Positions 1-5,892 of a DNA stretch of 7,145 nt are shown here, piece after piece; the stretch's first letter is position 1, and every line of letters starts with the position of its first letter. The notes beneath the pieces are model-generated. The model was not told where the DNA came from. It did no database searches and was given only the letters and a program-made list of their open reading frames with translations. Source of the DNA: Opitutia bacterium (GTDB lineage Bacteria > Verrucomicrobiota > Verrucomicrobiia > Opitutales > UBA953); contig CANCLV010000050.1 of NCBI GenBank assembly GCA_947378905.1, positions 1-7,145 of the forward strand, read 5' to 3'. Both the position numbers and the translations under genes were made by a program.

Positions 1-148
1 CAATACCGGCCGTCACCGCGTAACCCAACTCCAAGCCACCGGGGTGAGCTAGATAATCGCTAAACGTTTCACCTAAAGTCGTCGCAGTGATTTTAATAAT
101 CCAAAACCAGGCTGTAATTTTGGCTAATTTCGATGCAGTGGGGTTCAT
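1..148 (-). CDS. 5' fragment of the DUF347-type membrane protein gene (duplicate of the 6386-7144 gene start)
   Basis: The ATG is at 148-146 on the minus strand, and the reading frame runs off the left edge after 49 codons beginning MNPTASKLAKITAWFWIIKI. It is the same sequence as the start of the complete gene ending at 7144, so it is probably the same gene seen twice because the window closes on itself, not a second gene. This copy matters because the bases to its right (149 onward) are the only view of that gene's promoter region. Confidence 0.85.
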   Translation of the reverse strand, partial: MNPTASKLAKITAWFWIIKITATTLGETFSDYLAHPGGLELGYAVTAGI

Positions 149-149
149 G
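1..149. repeat. Terminal direct repeat, left copy
   Basis: This stretch is base-for-base identical to 6997-7145, over 149 bases with no mismatch. It contains the first 49 codons of the DUF347-type membrane protein gene, read leftward, plus one upstream base. Joining the two ends gives a continuous circle of 6,996 bp in which no gene is broken. The odd length, close to common assembler k-mer or read lengths, fits either a circular contig or an assembly-graph overlap. A true tandem duplication would look the same. Confidence 0.97.
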
Positions 150-260
150 AGATTTAAACCTACCCCTCACGCCGATTTTAATAAAGAATTTAACTTATAA
201 TAATTTCACCCTTCCCAAAACTTTTCCCTTTTATCGGTTTTAGAGTGCGTCTTAGGTAGG
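150..260 (-). promoter_or_regulatory. AT-rich leader and probable promoter region of the leftward membrane-protein operon
   Basis: This stretch lies directly upstream of the leftward ATG at 148 and is clearly A/T-richer than the rest of the intergenic space. A weak purine run (GGGGTAGG, minus strand, about 166-159) sits about 10 bases before the ATG and is a poor Shine-Dalgarno candidate. TATTATAAG-like sequence near 194-202 could be a -10 element, but I find no convincing -35 at the right distance. Positions 195-209 (TTATAATAATTTCAC) partly match the PerR/Fur-type inverted repeat: the left half is perfect and the right half poor. The assignment rests mainly on position and composition. Confidence 0.35.
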
Positions 261-262
261 GG

Positions 263-277
263 CGCGACTGCGTCGCG
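263..277. repeat. CGCG-type hairpin 1 (stem CGCGAC/GTCGCG)
   Basis: A perfect 6-bp inverted repeat (263-268 with 272-277) flanks a 3-base TGC loop and is followed by TCC. It is one of six short hairpins in the window that start and end in CGCG and lie among octamer repeats. It has no run of T on either side, so it is not a typical Rho-independent terminator. Confidence 0.7.
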
Positions 278-292
278 TCCGAGCCTCTCCCC

Positions 293-345
293 TTGTCACC
301 ATGTCCCCATGTCACCTTGTCCCCTCGCGAGTTTCACTCGCGTCC
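293..345. repeat. Octamer array (4 units) plus CGCG-type hairpin 2
   Basis: Four consecutive octamers (TTGTCACC, ATGTCCCC, ATGTCACC, TTGTCCCC; 293-324) run straight into a perfect hairpin with stem CGCGAG (326-331), loop TTTCA and stem CTCGCG (337-342), then TCC. Positions 318-345 are identical to 3171-3198. Positions 294-329 match 4801-4836 with a single mismatch. The period of 8 is not a multiple of 3, which argues against coding. Arrays of short tandem units between genes recall the heptamer STRR repeats of cyanobacteria, but the unit differs and I do not recognise the family. Confidence 0.85.
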
Positions 346-365
346 ATTTGCTTTTGCCTCTTCCC

Positions 366-474
366 TTGTCACCTTAATGGAATGTTGGCTCTTGCCTTAA
401 GGTTTCTTCCCCTTGTCACCGTGCCCACTTGCCAACTTGTCCCCTAAACCAAATCACCTTGCCCACGTGTCCCC
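366..474. repeat. Degenerate octamer array upstream of katG
   Basis: A lone TTGTCACC at 366-373 is followed by about 40 bases without clear units. A run then follows at 413-474: TTGTCACC, GTGCCCAC, TTGCCAAC, TTGTCCCC, a degenerate segment (445-458), TTGCCCAC and GTGTCCCC. Positions 454-476 are identical to 3157-3179. The array ends 31 bases before the katG ATG, so it covers the place where a katG promoter would be expected. Nothing else recognisable, such as an RNA gene or small ORF with coding character, is seen in 149-505. Confidence 0.75.
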
Positions 475-505
475 TCAATAAATTTTTAACTAAACCAAAA
501 ACAAC

Positions 506-2713
506 ATGTCCGACATCAGCAAATGCCCAGTGATGGGTCACCTCGCCACTCCCAACCGTCACACCGTCGCCTCCAGCATGACCACGCGCGATTGGTGGCC
601 TAATCAACTCAACCTTAATATTCTCCGACAGAATTCCGAGAAAAGCAATCCACTCGGTGCCAACTTTGATTACGCGGCTGAATTCAAAAAACTCGACCTC
701 GAAGCACTCCGCAAAGATCTCGCACACTTGATGACCGATTCACAAGAATGGTGGCCAGCCGATTACGGCCACTACGGTCCATTCTTCATCCGCATGGCTT
801 GGCACAGCGCCGGCACTTACCGCGTGACCGATGGTCGCGGTGGCGCAGGCTACGGCACTCTCCGCTTCGCTCCTCTCAATAGCTGGCCAGATAACGCTAA
901 CCTCGACAAAGCCCGCCGCCTGCTCTGGCCCATCAAGAAAAAATACGGTAACCAAATTTCCTGGGCCGATCTCATGGTCCTCACCGGCAACGTTGCCCTC
1001 GAAACAATGGGCTTCAAAACTTTTGGCTTCGCTGGCGGACGTCCTGATGTCTGGGAACCTCAAGAAGATGTTTATTGGGGATCCGAAACTGAATGGCTTG
1101 GCGATAAACGTTACACGGGCGATCGCGAATTAGAAAATCCACTCGGTGCCGTTCAAATGGGTCTCATCTACGTTAACCCCGAAGGCCCCAACGGAAAACC
1201 TGATCCTCTCGCCTCCGCTCGCGACATCCGCGAAACGTTCGCACGCATGGCCATGAACGACGAAGAAACCGTCGCCCTCATTGCTGGTGGTCATACCTTC
1301 GGTAAAGCCCACGGCGCTGCTAGCGCTTCACACGTTGGACCCGAACCCGAAGCCGCACCGCTCGAACAAATGGGCCTCGGGTGGAAAAATTCCTTCGGTA
1401 AAGGAAACGGTGTCGACACCATCACGAGCGGACTCGAGGGCGCTTGGAGTAGCACACCTACTCGCTGGTCTCACGAATATATTAAAAATCTTTATCAGTA
1501 CGAATGGGAACTAACGAAGAGCCCAGCAGGTGCTCATCAGTGGACACCTAAAAACGGCGCGGCGAAAGGAACTGTGCCCGACGCTCATGATTCTTCCAAA
1601 CGTCACGCACCGATGATGTTCACAACCGACATCGCAATGCGTGAAGATCCCGCCTACGCCAAAATCACCAAACGCTGGCTCGATCACCCCGAAGAATTCG
1701 CCGATGCTTTCGCTCGCGCTTGGTATAAATTAACCCACCGCGATATGGGCCCATACTCGCGCTGCCTAGGACCTCACGTAGCACCAGCTCAGCCATGGCA
1801 AGATCCAGTCCCCGCAGTTAACCATCCTCTCATCGATGCCAATGACATCACCTTGCTAAAGAAAACTCTTCTTTCGTCAGGTCTCACCACCGCACAATTA
1901 GTCTCTACCGCTTGGGCCTCCGCTTCAACCTATCGCGGTAGCGATAAACGTGGCGGCGCTAACGGTGCTCGCATTCGTCTCGCTCCTCAAAAAAATTGGG
2001 AAGTGAATCAACCCGCCGAACTTCAAAAAGTTCTCACGGTTCTCGAAAAGATTCAGAACAGCTTCAATACTTCACAATCCAATGGTAAAAAAGTTTCTCT
2101 CGCCGATCTGATTGTTCTCGGTGGTTGTGCTGCCGTCGAAGACGCTGCTCACAAAGCCGGCGTCAAGGTGTCAGTGCCCTTCACTGCAGGTCGTACCGAC
2201 GCTACAGATTCCATGACCGACGTTGCTGCTGCTGCAGTTCTCGAACCTAAACACGATGGCTTCCGCAACTACCTAGGTAATAAACTGGATCGCCCTGCCG
2301 CCGAAAACCTCGTCGACCGCGCTCAGTTACTAACCCTGACTCCACCCGAGATGACCGTTCTCGTTGGCGGCATGCGTGTACTTAATACCACCGTGCTCTT
2401 CCCCGGTCTCGGCGTGCTCAGCAAACAACCTGGCGTACTCACCAATGATTTCTTCGTCAACTTGCTCGATATCTCCATAGTCTGGGAGAAAGCAAAAGTC
2501 TGCGAATATTTCTTCGAAGGACGTGACCGTAAATCGGGCCAAGTCATCTGGAACGCCACCGCCGTCGATCTCGTATTCGGTTCCAACTCTCAACTTCGTG
2601 CCCTCGTTGAAGTGTATGCAAGTGACGATGGAAAATCGAAATTCGTACACGACTTCGTCGCTGCATGGAATAAGGTCATGAACCTTGATCGTTTTGATAT
2701 TCCGCGTCAGTGA
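506..2713 (+). CDS. katG: Bifunctional catalase-peroxidase KatG
   Basis: This is a haem enzyme that disproportionates hydrogen peroxide and also has peroxidase activity. At 735 residues it is full length for the family, with the N-terminal catalytic domain (about 1-425) and the degenerate C-terminal copy (about 430-735). The distal haem-pocket set Arg96-Trp99-His100 is present in IRMAWHSAGTYR. Trp99, Tyr222 (IYVNPEG) and Met248 (ARMAM) are the residues that form the family's Met-Tyr-Trp adduct. His263 (GGHTFGKAHG) is the proximal ligand, with Trp314 and Asp375 as its partners, and Arg412 corresponds to the mobile arginine. All key residues are intact. There is no signal peptide, so it is cytoplasmic. 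The ATG at 506 gives the usual CPVMGH start region. No Shine-Dalgarno site precedes it. The ankyrin gene overlaps its stop codon. Confidence 0.98.
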   Translation: MSDISKCPVMGHLATPNRHTVASSMTTRDWWPNQLNLNILRQNSEKSNPLGANFDYAAEFKKLDLEALRKDLAHLMTDSQEWWPADYGHYGPFFIRMAWHSAGTYRVTDGRGGAGYGTLRFAPLNSWPDNANLDKARRLLWPIKKKYGNQISWADLMVLTGNVALETMGFKTFGFAGGRPDVWEPQEDVYWGSETEWLGDKRYTGDRELENPLGAVQMGLIYVNPEGPNGKPDPLASARDIRETFARMAMNDEETVALIAGGHTFGKAHGAASASHVGPEPEAAPLEQMGLGWKNSFGKGNGVDTITSGLEGAWSSTPTRWSHEYIKNLYQYEWELTKSPAGAHQWTPKNGAAKGTVPDAHDSSKRHAPMMFTTDIAMREDPAYAKITKRWLDHPEEFADAFARAWYKLTHRDMGPYSRCLGPHVAPAQPWQDPVPAVNHPLIDANDITLLKKTLLSSGLTTAQLVSTAWASASTYRGSDKRGGANGARIRLAPQKNWEVNQPAELQKVLTVLEKIQNSFNTSQSNGKKVSLADLIVLGGCAAVEDAAHKAGVKVSVPFTAGRTDATDSMTDVAAAAVLEPKHDGFRNYLGNKLDRPAAENLVDRAQLLTLTPPEMTVLVGGMRVLNTTVLFPGLGVLSKQPGVLTNDFFVNLLDISIVWEKAKVCEYFFEGRDRKSGQVIWNATAVDLVFGSNSQLRALVEVYASDDGKSKFVHDFVAAWNKVMNLDRFDIPRQ

Positions 2714-3135
2714 ACTCGCCTGATTTCGATCTCGCCCGCAATGGACGAACTGAAGAGCTAACCTCACAGCTATCTCTCGGTATTTCCGTCGAGTCTCGAG
2801 ATTCAAAGGGCAACACATTCCTGATGCTGGCCGCCTACCACGGACACACGGAAACAGTGCGCATGCTGCTCAAGGCCGGTGCTCAGCCCGATTCACGAAA
2901 TGATAAGGGTCAAACCCCTCTTGGTGGCGTCGCCTTCAAAGGTCATGTTGCTATCGCGAAACTTCTTCTCGACGCGGGCGCTGATCCACTCGCCGATCAA
3001 GGCGGATCCAAACCAGCAGACTTTGCGACAACTTTCGGCCGTACCGAAATTCTCGCACTGCTCAACGAACGCGTAGCGAATGCTGGTCGACCCACAAGAT
3101 GGTACAGTCGTCTCATCGCCCTCCTCCGCCGTTAA
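2710..3135 (+). CDS. Small ankyrin-repeat protein coupled to katG
   Basis: This 141-residue protein is made almost entirely of ankyrin repeats: a degenerate N-terminal one (about 5-33), two clear ones (about 34-66 with LMLAAYHGHTETVRMLLKAGA, and 67-98 with GHVAIAKLLLDAGADP) and a partial fourth (99-121). A basic tail ends in LLRR. It starts with GTG at 2710, overlapping the katG TGA by four bases (GTGA). No Shine-Dalgarno site is visible, so translation is probably coupled to katG. It has no signal peptide. Ankyrin proteins beside catalase genes are known: AnkB of Pseudomonas aeruginosa supports catalase KatB, and Cj1386 of Campylobacter jejuni helps deliver haem to KatA. By analogy I infer a helper role for KatG. 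Direct evidence here is only the gene overlap. Confidence 0.92.
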   Translation: MNSPDFDLARNGRTEELTSQLSLGISVESRDSKGNTFLMLAAYHGHTETVRMLLKAGAQPDSRNDKGQTPLGGVAFKGHVAIAKLLLDAGADPLADQGGSKPADFATTFGRTEILALLNERVANAGRPTRWYSRLIALLRR

Positions 3136-3137
3136 GT

Positions 3138-3229
3138 TCATCCCCATGTCCCCGTGTCACCTTGCCCACGTGTCCCCTCGCGAGTTTCACTCGCGTCCCT
3201 TGTCCCCTAGGCGCGCTGTTAGCTGCGCG
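3138..3229. repeat. Octamer array with two CGCG-type hairpins between the convergent genes
   Basis: The array begins two bases after the ankyrin stop codon: a degenerate unit (3138-3145), then ATGTCCCC, GTGTCACC, TTGCCCAC and GTGTCCCC (3146-3177). A perfect hairpin follows (stem CGCGAG 3179-3184, loop TTTCA, stem CTCGCG 3190-3195), then one more octamer (3200-3207). A second, imperfect hairpin at 3212-3229 pairs CGCGC with GCGCG, with a T-T mismatch inside. Everything from 3187 rightward also encodes the last residues of the beta-helix protein on the minus strand. The hairpin lies where two genes converge and could act as a transcription barrier, but it has no T-tract. The 3212-3229 palindrome may be chance, because it codes for a part of the protein that looks conserved. 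Confidence 0.8.
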
Positions 3230-4770
3230 ACATACAAACTACTCGGCGCCACTGTCGACCCTTTCATGAAAAGCCAAGTGCTCTTGCCCTTGTCTTCGAC
3301 TTCATACTTTCCGCTCGATCCCACACACCAGTTTGTCGCACCAGGGGGTTGCTCCACAGTAATCGATTTCGCTGAACAATTCCAAACAACCGACCAGCCC
3401 ATTGTCCAGCCGTGACCCGACCCCGCTTTGCCGCGATTCCTTATAATAATCGCACCTTGGTTAAACTTACAATTATCCAGTAATAAGCCGGTCGACCAAG
3501 TCATATGCGGTTGTATCGAGCCATCACCACTAAACGTAGAATTTAAAACGACATTCAATTGCGATGTAGTATTCGCGGTTGAAACATAAAACGCATTATC
3601 CCCACTCATACTGCATTTGTTCATCAAGACCTGAGTCCCAAGTAAACGGACATACGATGCATACCCGTTTGATCTCTCACTCTGCTTAATCTCCCCGGGA
3701 TGCTCGGTCTTTAAAGATTCAATGGTCACGCGCGATGAATCTTCACCCACCTGCAAATCCGGAAATGTATTCTTCATGCCGACATTCTTCATCCAGATAT
3801 CTTCCGCGTTATTAATAATCACTCCAATATTCTGTGCGTCCCGCCAATCCCCCACCGGATTTGGCGCATCGATTCTAAAATTTTCCATTCCGCACTTGGT
3901 TATTTTTTTCTGTGGCTCAACTTTTGTTACCGTTACCCCCGACTTATTTGAAAACTTCGCGTCAATGCAATCAGTCAAAGGCACTTCGATGGTAATTTCA
4001 TTTCCTTTTATCGATTTTATTTTTCGGACATAGGATATGGAGCGATCTTCCTTCATCCAAGTCTCCAACTTTCCACCATCCATTAAATTATCCATCCCCA
4101 TAAAGTGAATCCACTCCTTGGTCGCCTCACGCGTAATTTCAATCGTGTCACCGGCCTTCAAACTCGATGCGGATTGTATATTAATCACACAAGTTCCCGA
4201 TGGAACATAATCATCCGTAATTTTTATCGGCTTGGACGACCCCTTCGACTTCCCCTCATTCGCCGCGGCTTCTCTTGCTTTCTTTTTCGACTCTTTACCG
4301 TCCGCAGTCGCTACCTCATGCGCTATCTCAATCGCAATATGCGGCTTTCCGGTTAATTTAATCATGGTTCCACCCGCAGCACTACCCGTACCTTTTAAAA
4401 TAATTCCACTCGTTTTAATCGCCAAAGTTTTCGAACAATTATATGTGCCCGCAGATAATTCAACCACGCCACGCACTCCATCAACCAAGGGCATTGCAGC
4501 GACTTGATTGATTGCTGATTGAATGGCGTCCGACGCGTCACCTGTCACGGCACCAACTGATTTCTTATTGTTCGATGTCGGAAACGCAACGCCACCTCCG
4601 CCAAATCCGGCATGCGAAAAATCACAAACCTGATCTCCTCTCTCAGTTTTTAAATATTTCAATTCCGGACCACTCCCCACCAGCGACACCGGCAACTCCG
4701 CCGCAAATATTCCGTCCGCTAGGATTAAAGAAAATAGTAACGCCGCCTTCATTCGTTTATTAAGTAACAC
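3187..4770 (-). CDS. Secreted right-handed beta-helix protein (pectate-lyase-superfamily type)
   Basis: I prefer the GTG at 4770 (527 residues). A strong GGAGGT lies five bases before it, and the protein then opens with a signal peptide (basic LLNKRMK, hydrophobic core, likely cleavage near IFA-A, residues 23/24). ATG at 4752 (521 residues) is the alternative start. The mature part starts like Pectate_lyase_3 beta-helix proteins: DFSHAGFGGGG (50-60), GDASDAIQSAINQV (77-90), then a strand-turn pattern (LSAGTYNC, GIILKGTG). A Lys/Glu/Ser-rich stretch (about 154-180) interrupts the early part. The C-terminal portion has HGWTMGWSVVWNC and QPPGATNWCVG (about 453-482) and ends SLYVAQLTARLG, which resembles the end of uncharacterised beta-helix proteins as I remember them. 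The role is probably carbohydrate binding or cleavage outside the cytoplasm. I cannot name the substrate or catalytic residues. The stop codon lies inside a repeat hairpin. Confidence 0.82.
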   Translation of the reverse strand: MLLNKRMKAALLFSLILADGIFAAELPVSLVGSGPELKYLKTERGDQVCDFSHAGFGGGGVAFPTSNNKKSVGAVTGDASDAIQSAINQVAAMPLVDGVRGVVELSAGTYNCSKTLAIKTSGIILKGTGSAAGGTMIKLTGKPHIAIEIAHEVATADGKESKKKAREAAANEGKSKGSSKPIKITDDYVPSGTCVINIQSASSLKAGDTIEITREATKEWIHFMGMDNLMDGGKLETWMKEDRSISYVRKIKSIKGNEITIEVPLTDCIDAKFSNKSGVTVTKVEPQKKITKCGMENFRIDAPNPVGDWRDAQNIGVIINNAEDIWMKNVGMKNTFPDLQVGEDSSRVTIESLKTEHPGEIKQSERSNGYASYVRLLGTQVLMNKCSMSGDNAFYVSTANTTSQLNVVLNSTFSGDGSIQPHMTWSTGLLLDNCKFNQGAIIIRNRGKAGSGHGWTMGWSVVWNCSAKSITVEQPPGATNWCVGSSGKYEVEDKGKSTWLFMKGSTVAPSSLYVAQLTARLGDKGRE

Positions 4771-4775
4771 TCCCC

Positions 4776-4781
4776 ACCTCC
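4776..4781 (-). promoter_or_regulatory. Shine-Dalgarno site of the beta-helix gene
   Basis: GGAGGT on the minus strand, within GCGAGGGAGGTGGGGAGTG, stands five bases before GTG (4770-4768). It stands 23 bases before the downstream ATG (4752-4750), which is too far. This decides the start in favour of GTG. It is the only strong ribosome binding site I see in the window. Confidence 0.65.
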
Positions 4782-4799
4782 CTCGCAATTGTTTTCCCC

Positions 4800-4897
4800 G
4801 TGTCACCTTGTCCCCATGTCACCTTGTCCCCTCGCGTGCAACGCACGCGCTCACCGTGTCACCTTGCCCACTTGCCCCCTCGCGAGCTGTGCACGCG
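4800..4897. repeat. Octamer array with two CGCG-type hairpins between the helical-protein and beta-helix genes
   Basis: Four octamers (GTGTCACC, TTGTCCCC, ATGTCACC, TTGTCCCC; 4800-4831) lead into a hairpin with a 7-bp stem (CGCGTGC 4833-4839, loop AAC, GCACGCG 4843-4849). A partial unit follows, then GTGTCACC, TTGCCCAC and TTGCCCCC (4856-4879), then a second hairpin at 4881-4897 (CGCGAGC pairing with GCACGCG, one A-A mismatch, loop TGT). The array ends two bases before the stop codon of the 4900-5892 gene. It fills nearly all of the 129-base gap between two genes of the same direction. Confidence 0.85.
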
Positions 4898-4899
4898 TC

Positions 4900-5892
4900 T
4901 CACTTCGTCGAATCAGTTAAAACCTTTAACAAATCATCCAACGCCTGCTTACCTTTAACTTCATCATAAGAGGTACTGCGTAAGGAATTAATTCCGCGAT
5001 CCAAAGTATCATCAATGTCCTTCCATTGTGCTGGATTACGTGGTGTGAGCTTATCCGCAGCTTCATCCCAGGCTGTCTCCAGATCAGTTAGCTTCATGAT
5101 CATCAACTTCTTGTCTTTAGCAGCCAGTGCCGCACTTGTCTCCTTGGTTAAAGAGATGAGTGAACTCGTCTCAGCTGATGTATAAATTTTACCCATTACC
5201 AAATCTTTTGCCGTGCCGGTGTTACTATTATTTTTCTTACTTAAATTTGTCTCCAGCTCATCAACTAAAGCGAGCATACTTTCGTTAGCCGACGTTAACA
5301 ATGCACCGTCCTTATCCTTCGCTGCTTTCGCTATCCCATCAATAGCTTCGCTCATCGACTTTAATAAACCCTTGTCTGTCACCTGGTCTTTAATCTTCGA
5401 CCATTCATTTTGACCCTCAATAACGCTTTGGGAAATTAAATTCCAATCGACTGTCGCCATCTTCAAATAAGCTTTATTTTTAAATCCGACGTAATCGAGT
5501 ATATGGACGGATACTGGAACATCCAATAACGACGCATCACAAGCGAGTACTATAAACTTATAAATCTCGGCCGAAGCTAATGACAACTCTACCCATTTTT
5601 TCTGTTTATTAGCCTGGGATGCTGTAACTAGTAATTCATCAAATTTTTTCGCACCAGTAGCATCCAGCACTGCATCAATATCTTTTTTCTGGTCTCTAGC
5701 ATCCTTCCATGCCGACTTTATGGAGTTAAGGTCCTCAGTTAATGCCTTTTCAGTCAAAACCTCATAAGCTTCATTGAATCCTAATAATTTGTCATTTCGC
5801 TCCGCCGGCACGGTAGTCTCGGACTGACCCGAAACCACCGAACCAATAAAAACAAAAAGACTTAGTGCGACACCGCTAAGGAGATTTCTCAT
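4900..5892 (-). CDS. Secreted all-helical protein with the C-terminal domain shared with its upstream neighbour
   Basis: This 330-residue protein is of unknown function. Residues 1-23 form a signal peptide (MRNLLSGVALSLFVFIGSVVSGQS, cleavage near the SGQ), so it is probably periplasmic. The rest looks almost wholly alpha-helical, rich in Lys, Asp and Ala. A central region (about 110-215, including ILDYVGFKNKAYLK) is followed by a short Asn/Ser linker (KKNNSNTG). Residues 233-330 (MGKIYT...LTDSTK) align without gaps to the last 98 residues of the product of the gene just upstream, with 52 of 98 positions identical by my hand count. Its ATG overlaps that gene's TGA by four bases (ATGA), so translation is probably coupled. 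No catalytic or metal-binding motif stands out. A soluble partner of the membrane protein encoded in the same operon is an inference from gene order. Confidence 0.88.
   Translation of the reverse strand: MRNLLSGVALSLFVFIGSVVSGQSETTVPAERNDKLLGFNEAYEVLTEKALTEDLNSIKSAWKDARDQKKDIDAVLDATGAKKFDELLVTASQANKQKKWVELSLASAEIYKFIVLACDASLLDVPVSVHILDYVGFKNKAYLKMATVDWNLISQSVIEGQNEWSKIKDQVTDKGLLKSMSEAIDGIAKAAKDKDGALLTSANESMLALVDELETNLSKKNNSNTGTAKDLVMGKIYTSAETSSLISLTKETSAALAAKDKKLMIMKLTDLETAWDEAADKLTPRNPAQWKDIDDTLDRGINSLRSTSYDEVKGKQALDDLLKVLTDSTK

Noticed and set aside
293..474. CRISPR array
   Set aside because: The units are 8 bases long with no unique spacers of constant length, and no cas gene is present.
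293..474. Iteron-type replication origin for the apparent circle
   Set aside because: The repeats sit next to AT-rich DNA as iterons can, but the same arrays occur at two other intergenic sites and there is no Rep gene. The idea cannot be supported from this window.
416..727. A 103-codon minus-strand frame across the katG start
   Set aside because: It runs antisense through the KatG N-terminus and the octamer array, with no start context and no protein-family resemblance.
2330..2818. A 162-codon minus-strand open frame opposite the end of katG and the ankyrin start
   Set aside because: It lies wholly antisense to two well-supported genes, has no recognisable domain and follows the codon pattern of the genes opposite.
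3138..3229. Rho-independent terminator between the convergent genes
   Set aside because: The hairpin is GC-rich, but there is no T-tract on either strand and the same hairpin occurs upstream of katG, where termination makes little sense.
3080..3415. A 111-codon plus-strand frame crossing the convergent junction
   Set aside because: It overlaps the ankyrin and beta-helix coding regions in other frames and is made partly of octamer repeat DNA.
4771..4806. Extending the beta-helix protein to an upstream GTG at 4806
   Set aside because: It would put a basic, repeat-encoded stretch before the signal peptide. That GTG lies inside an octamer, while the GTG at 4770 has a strong ribosome site.
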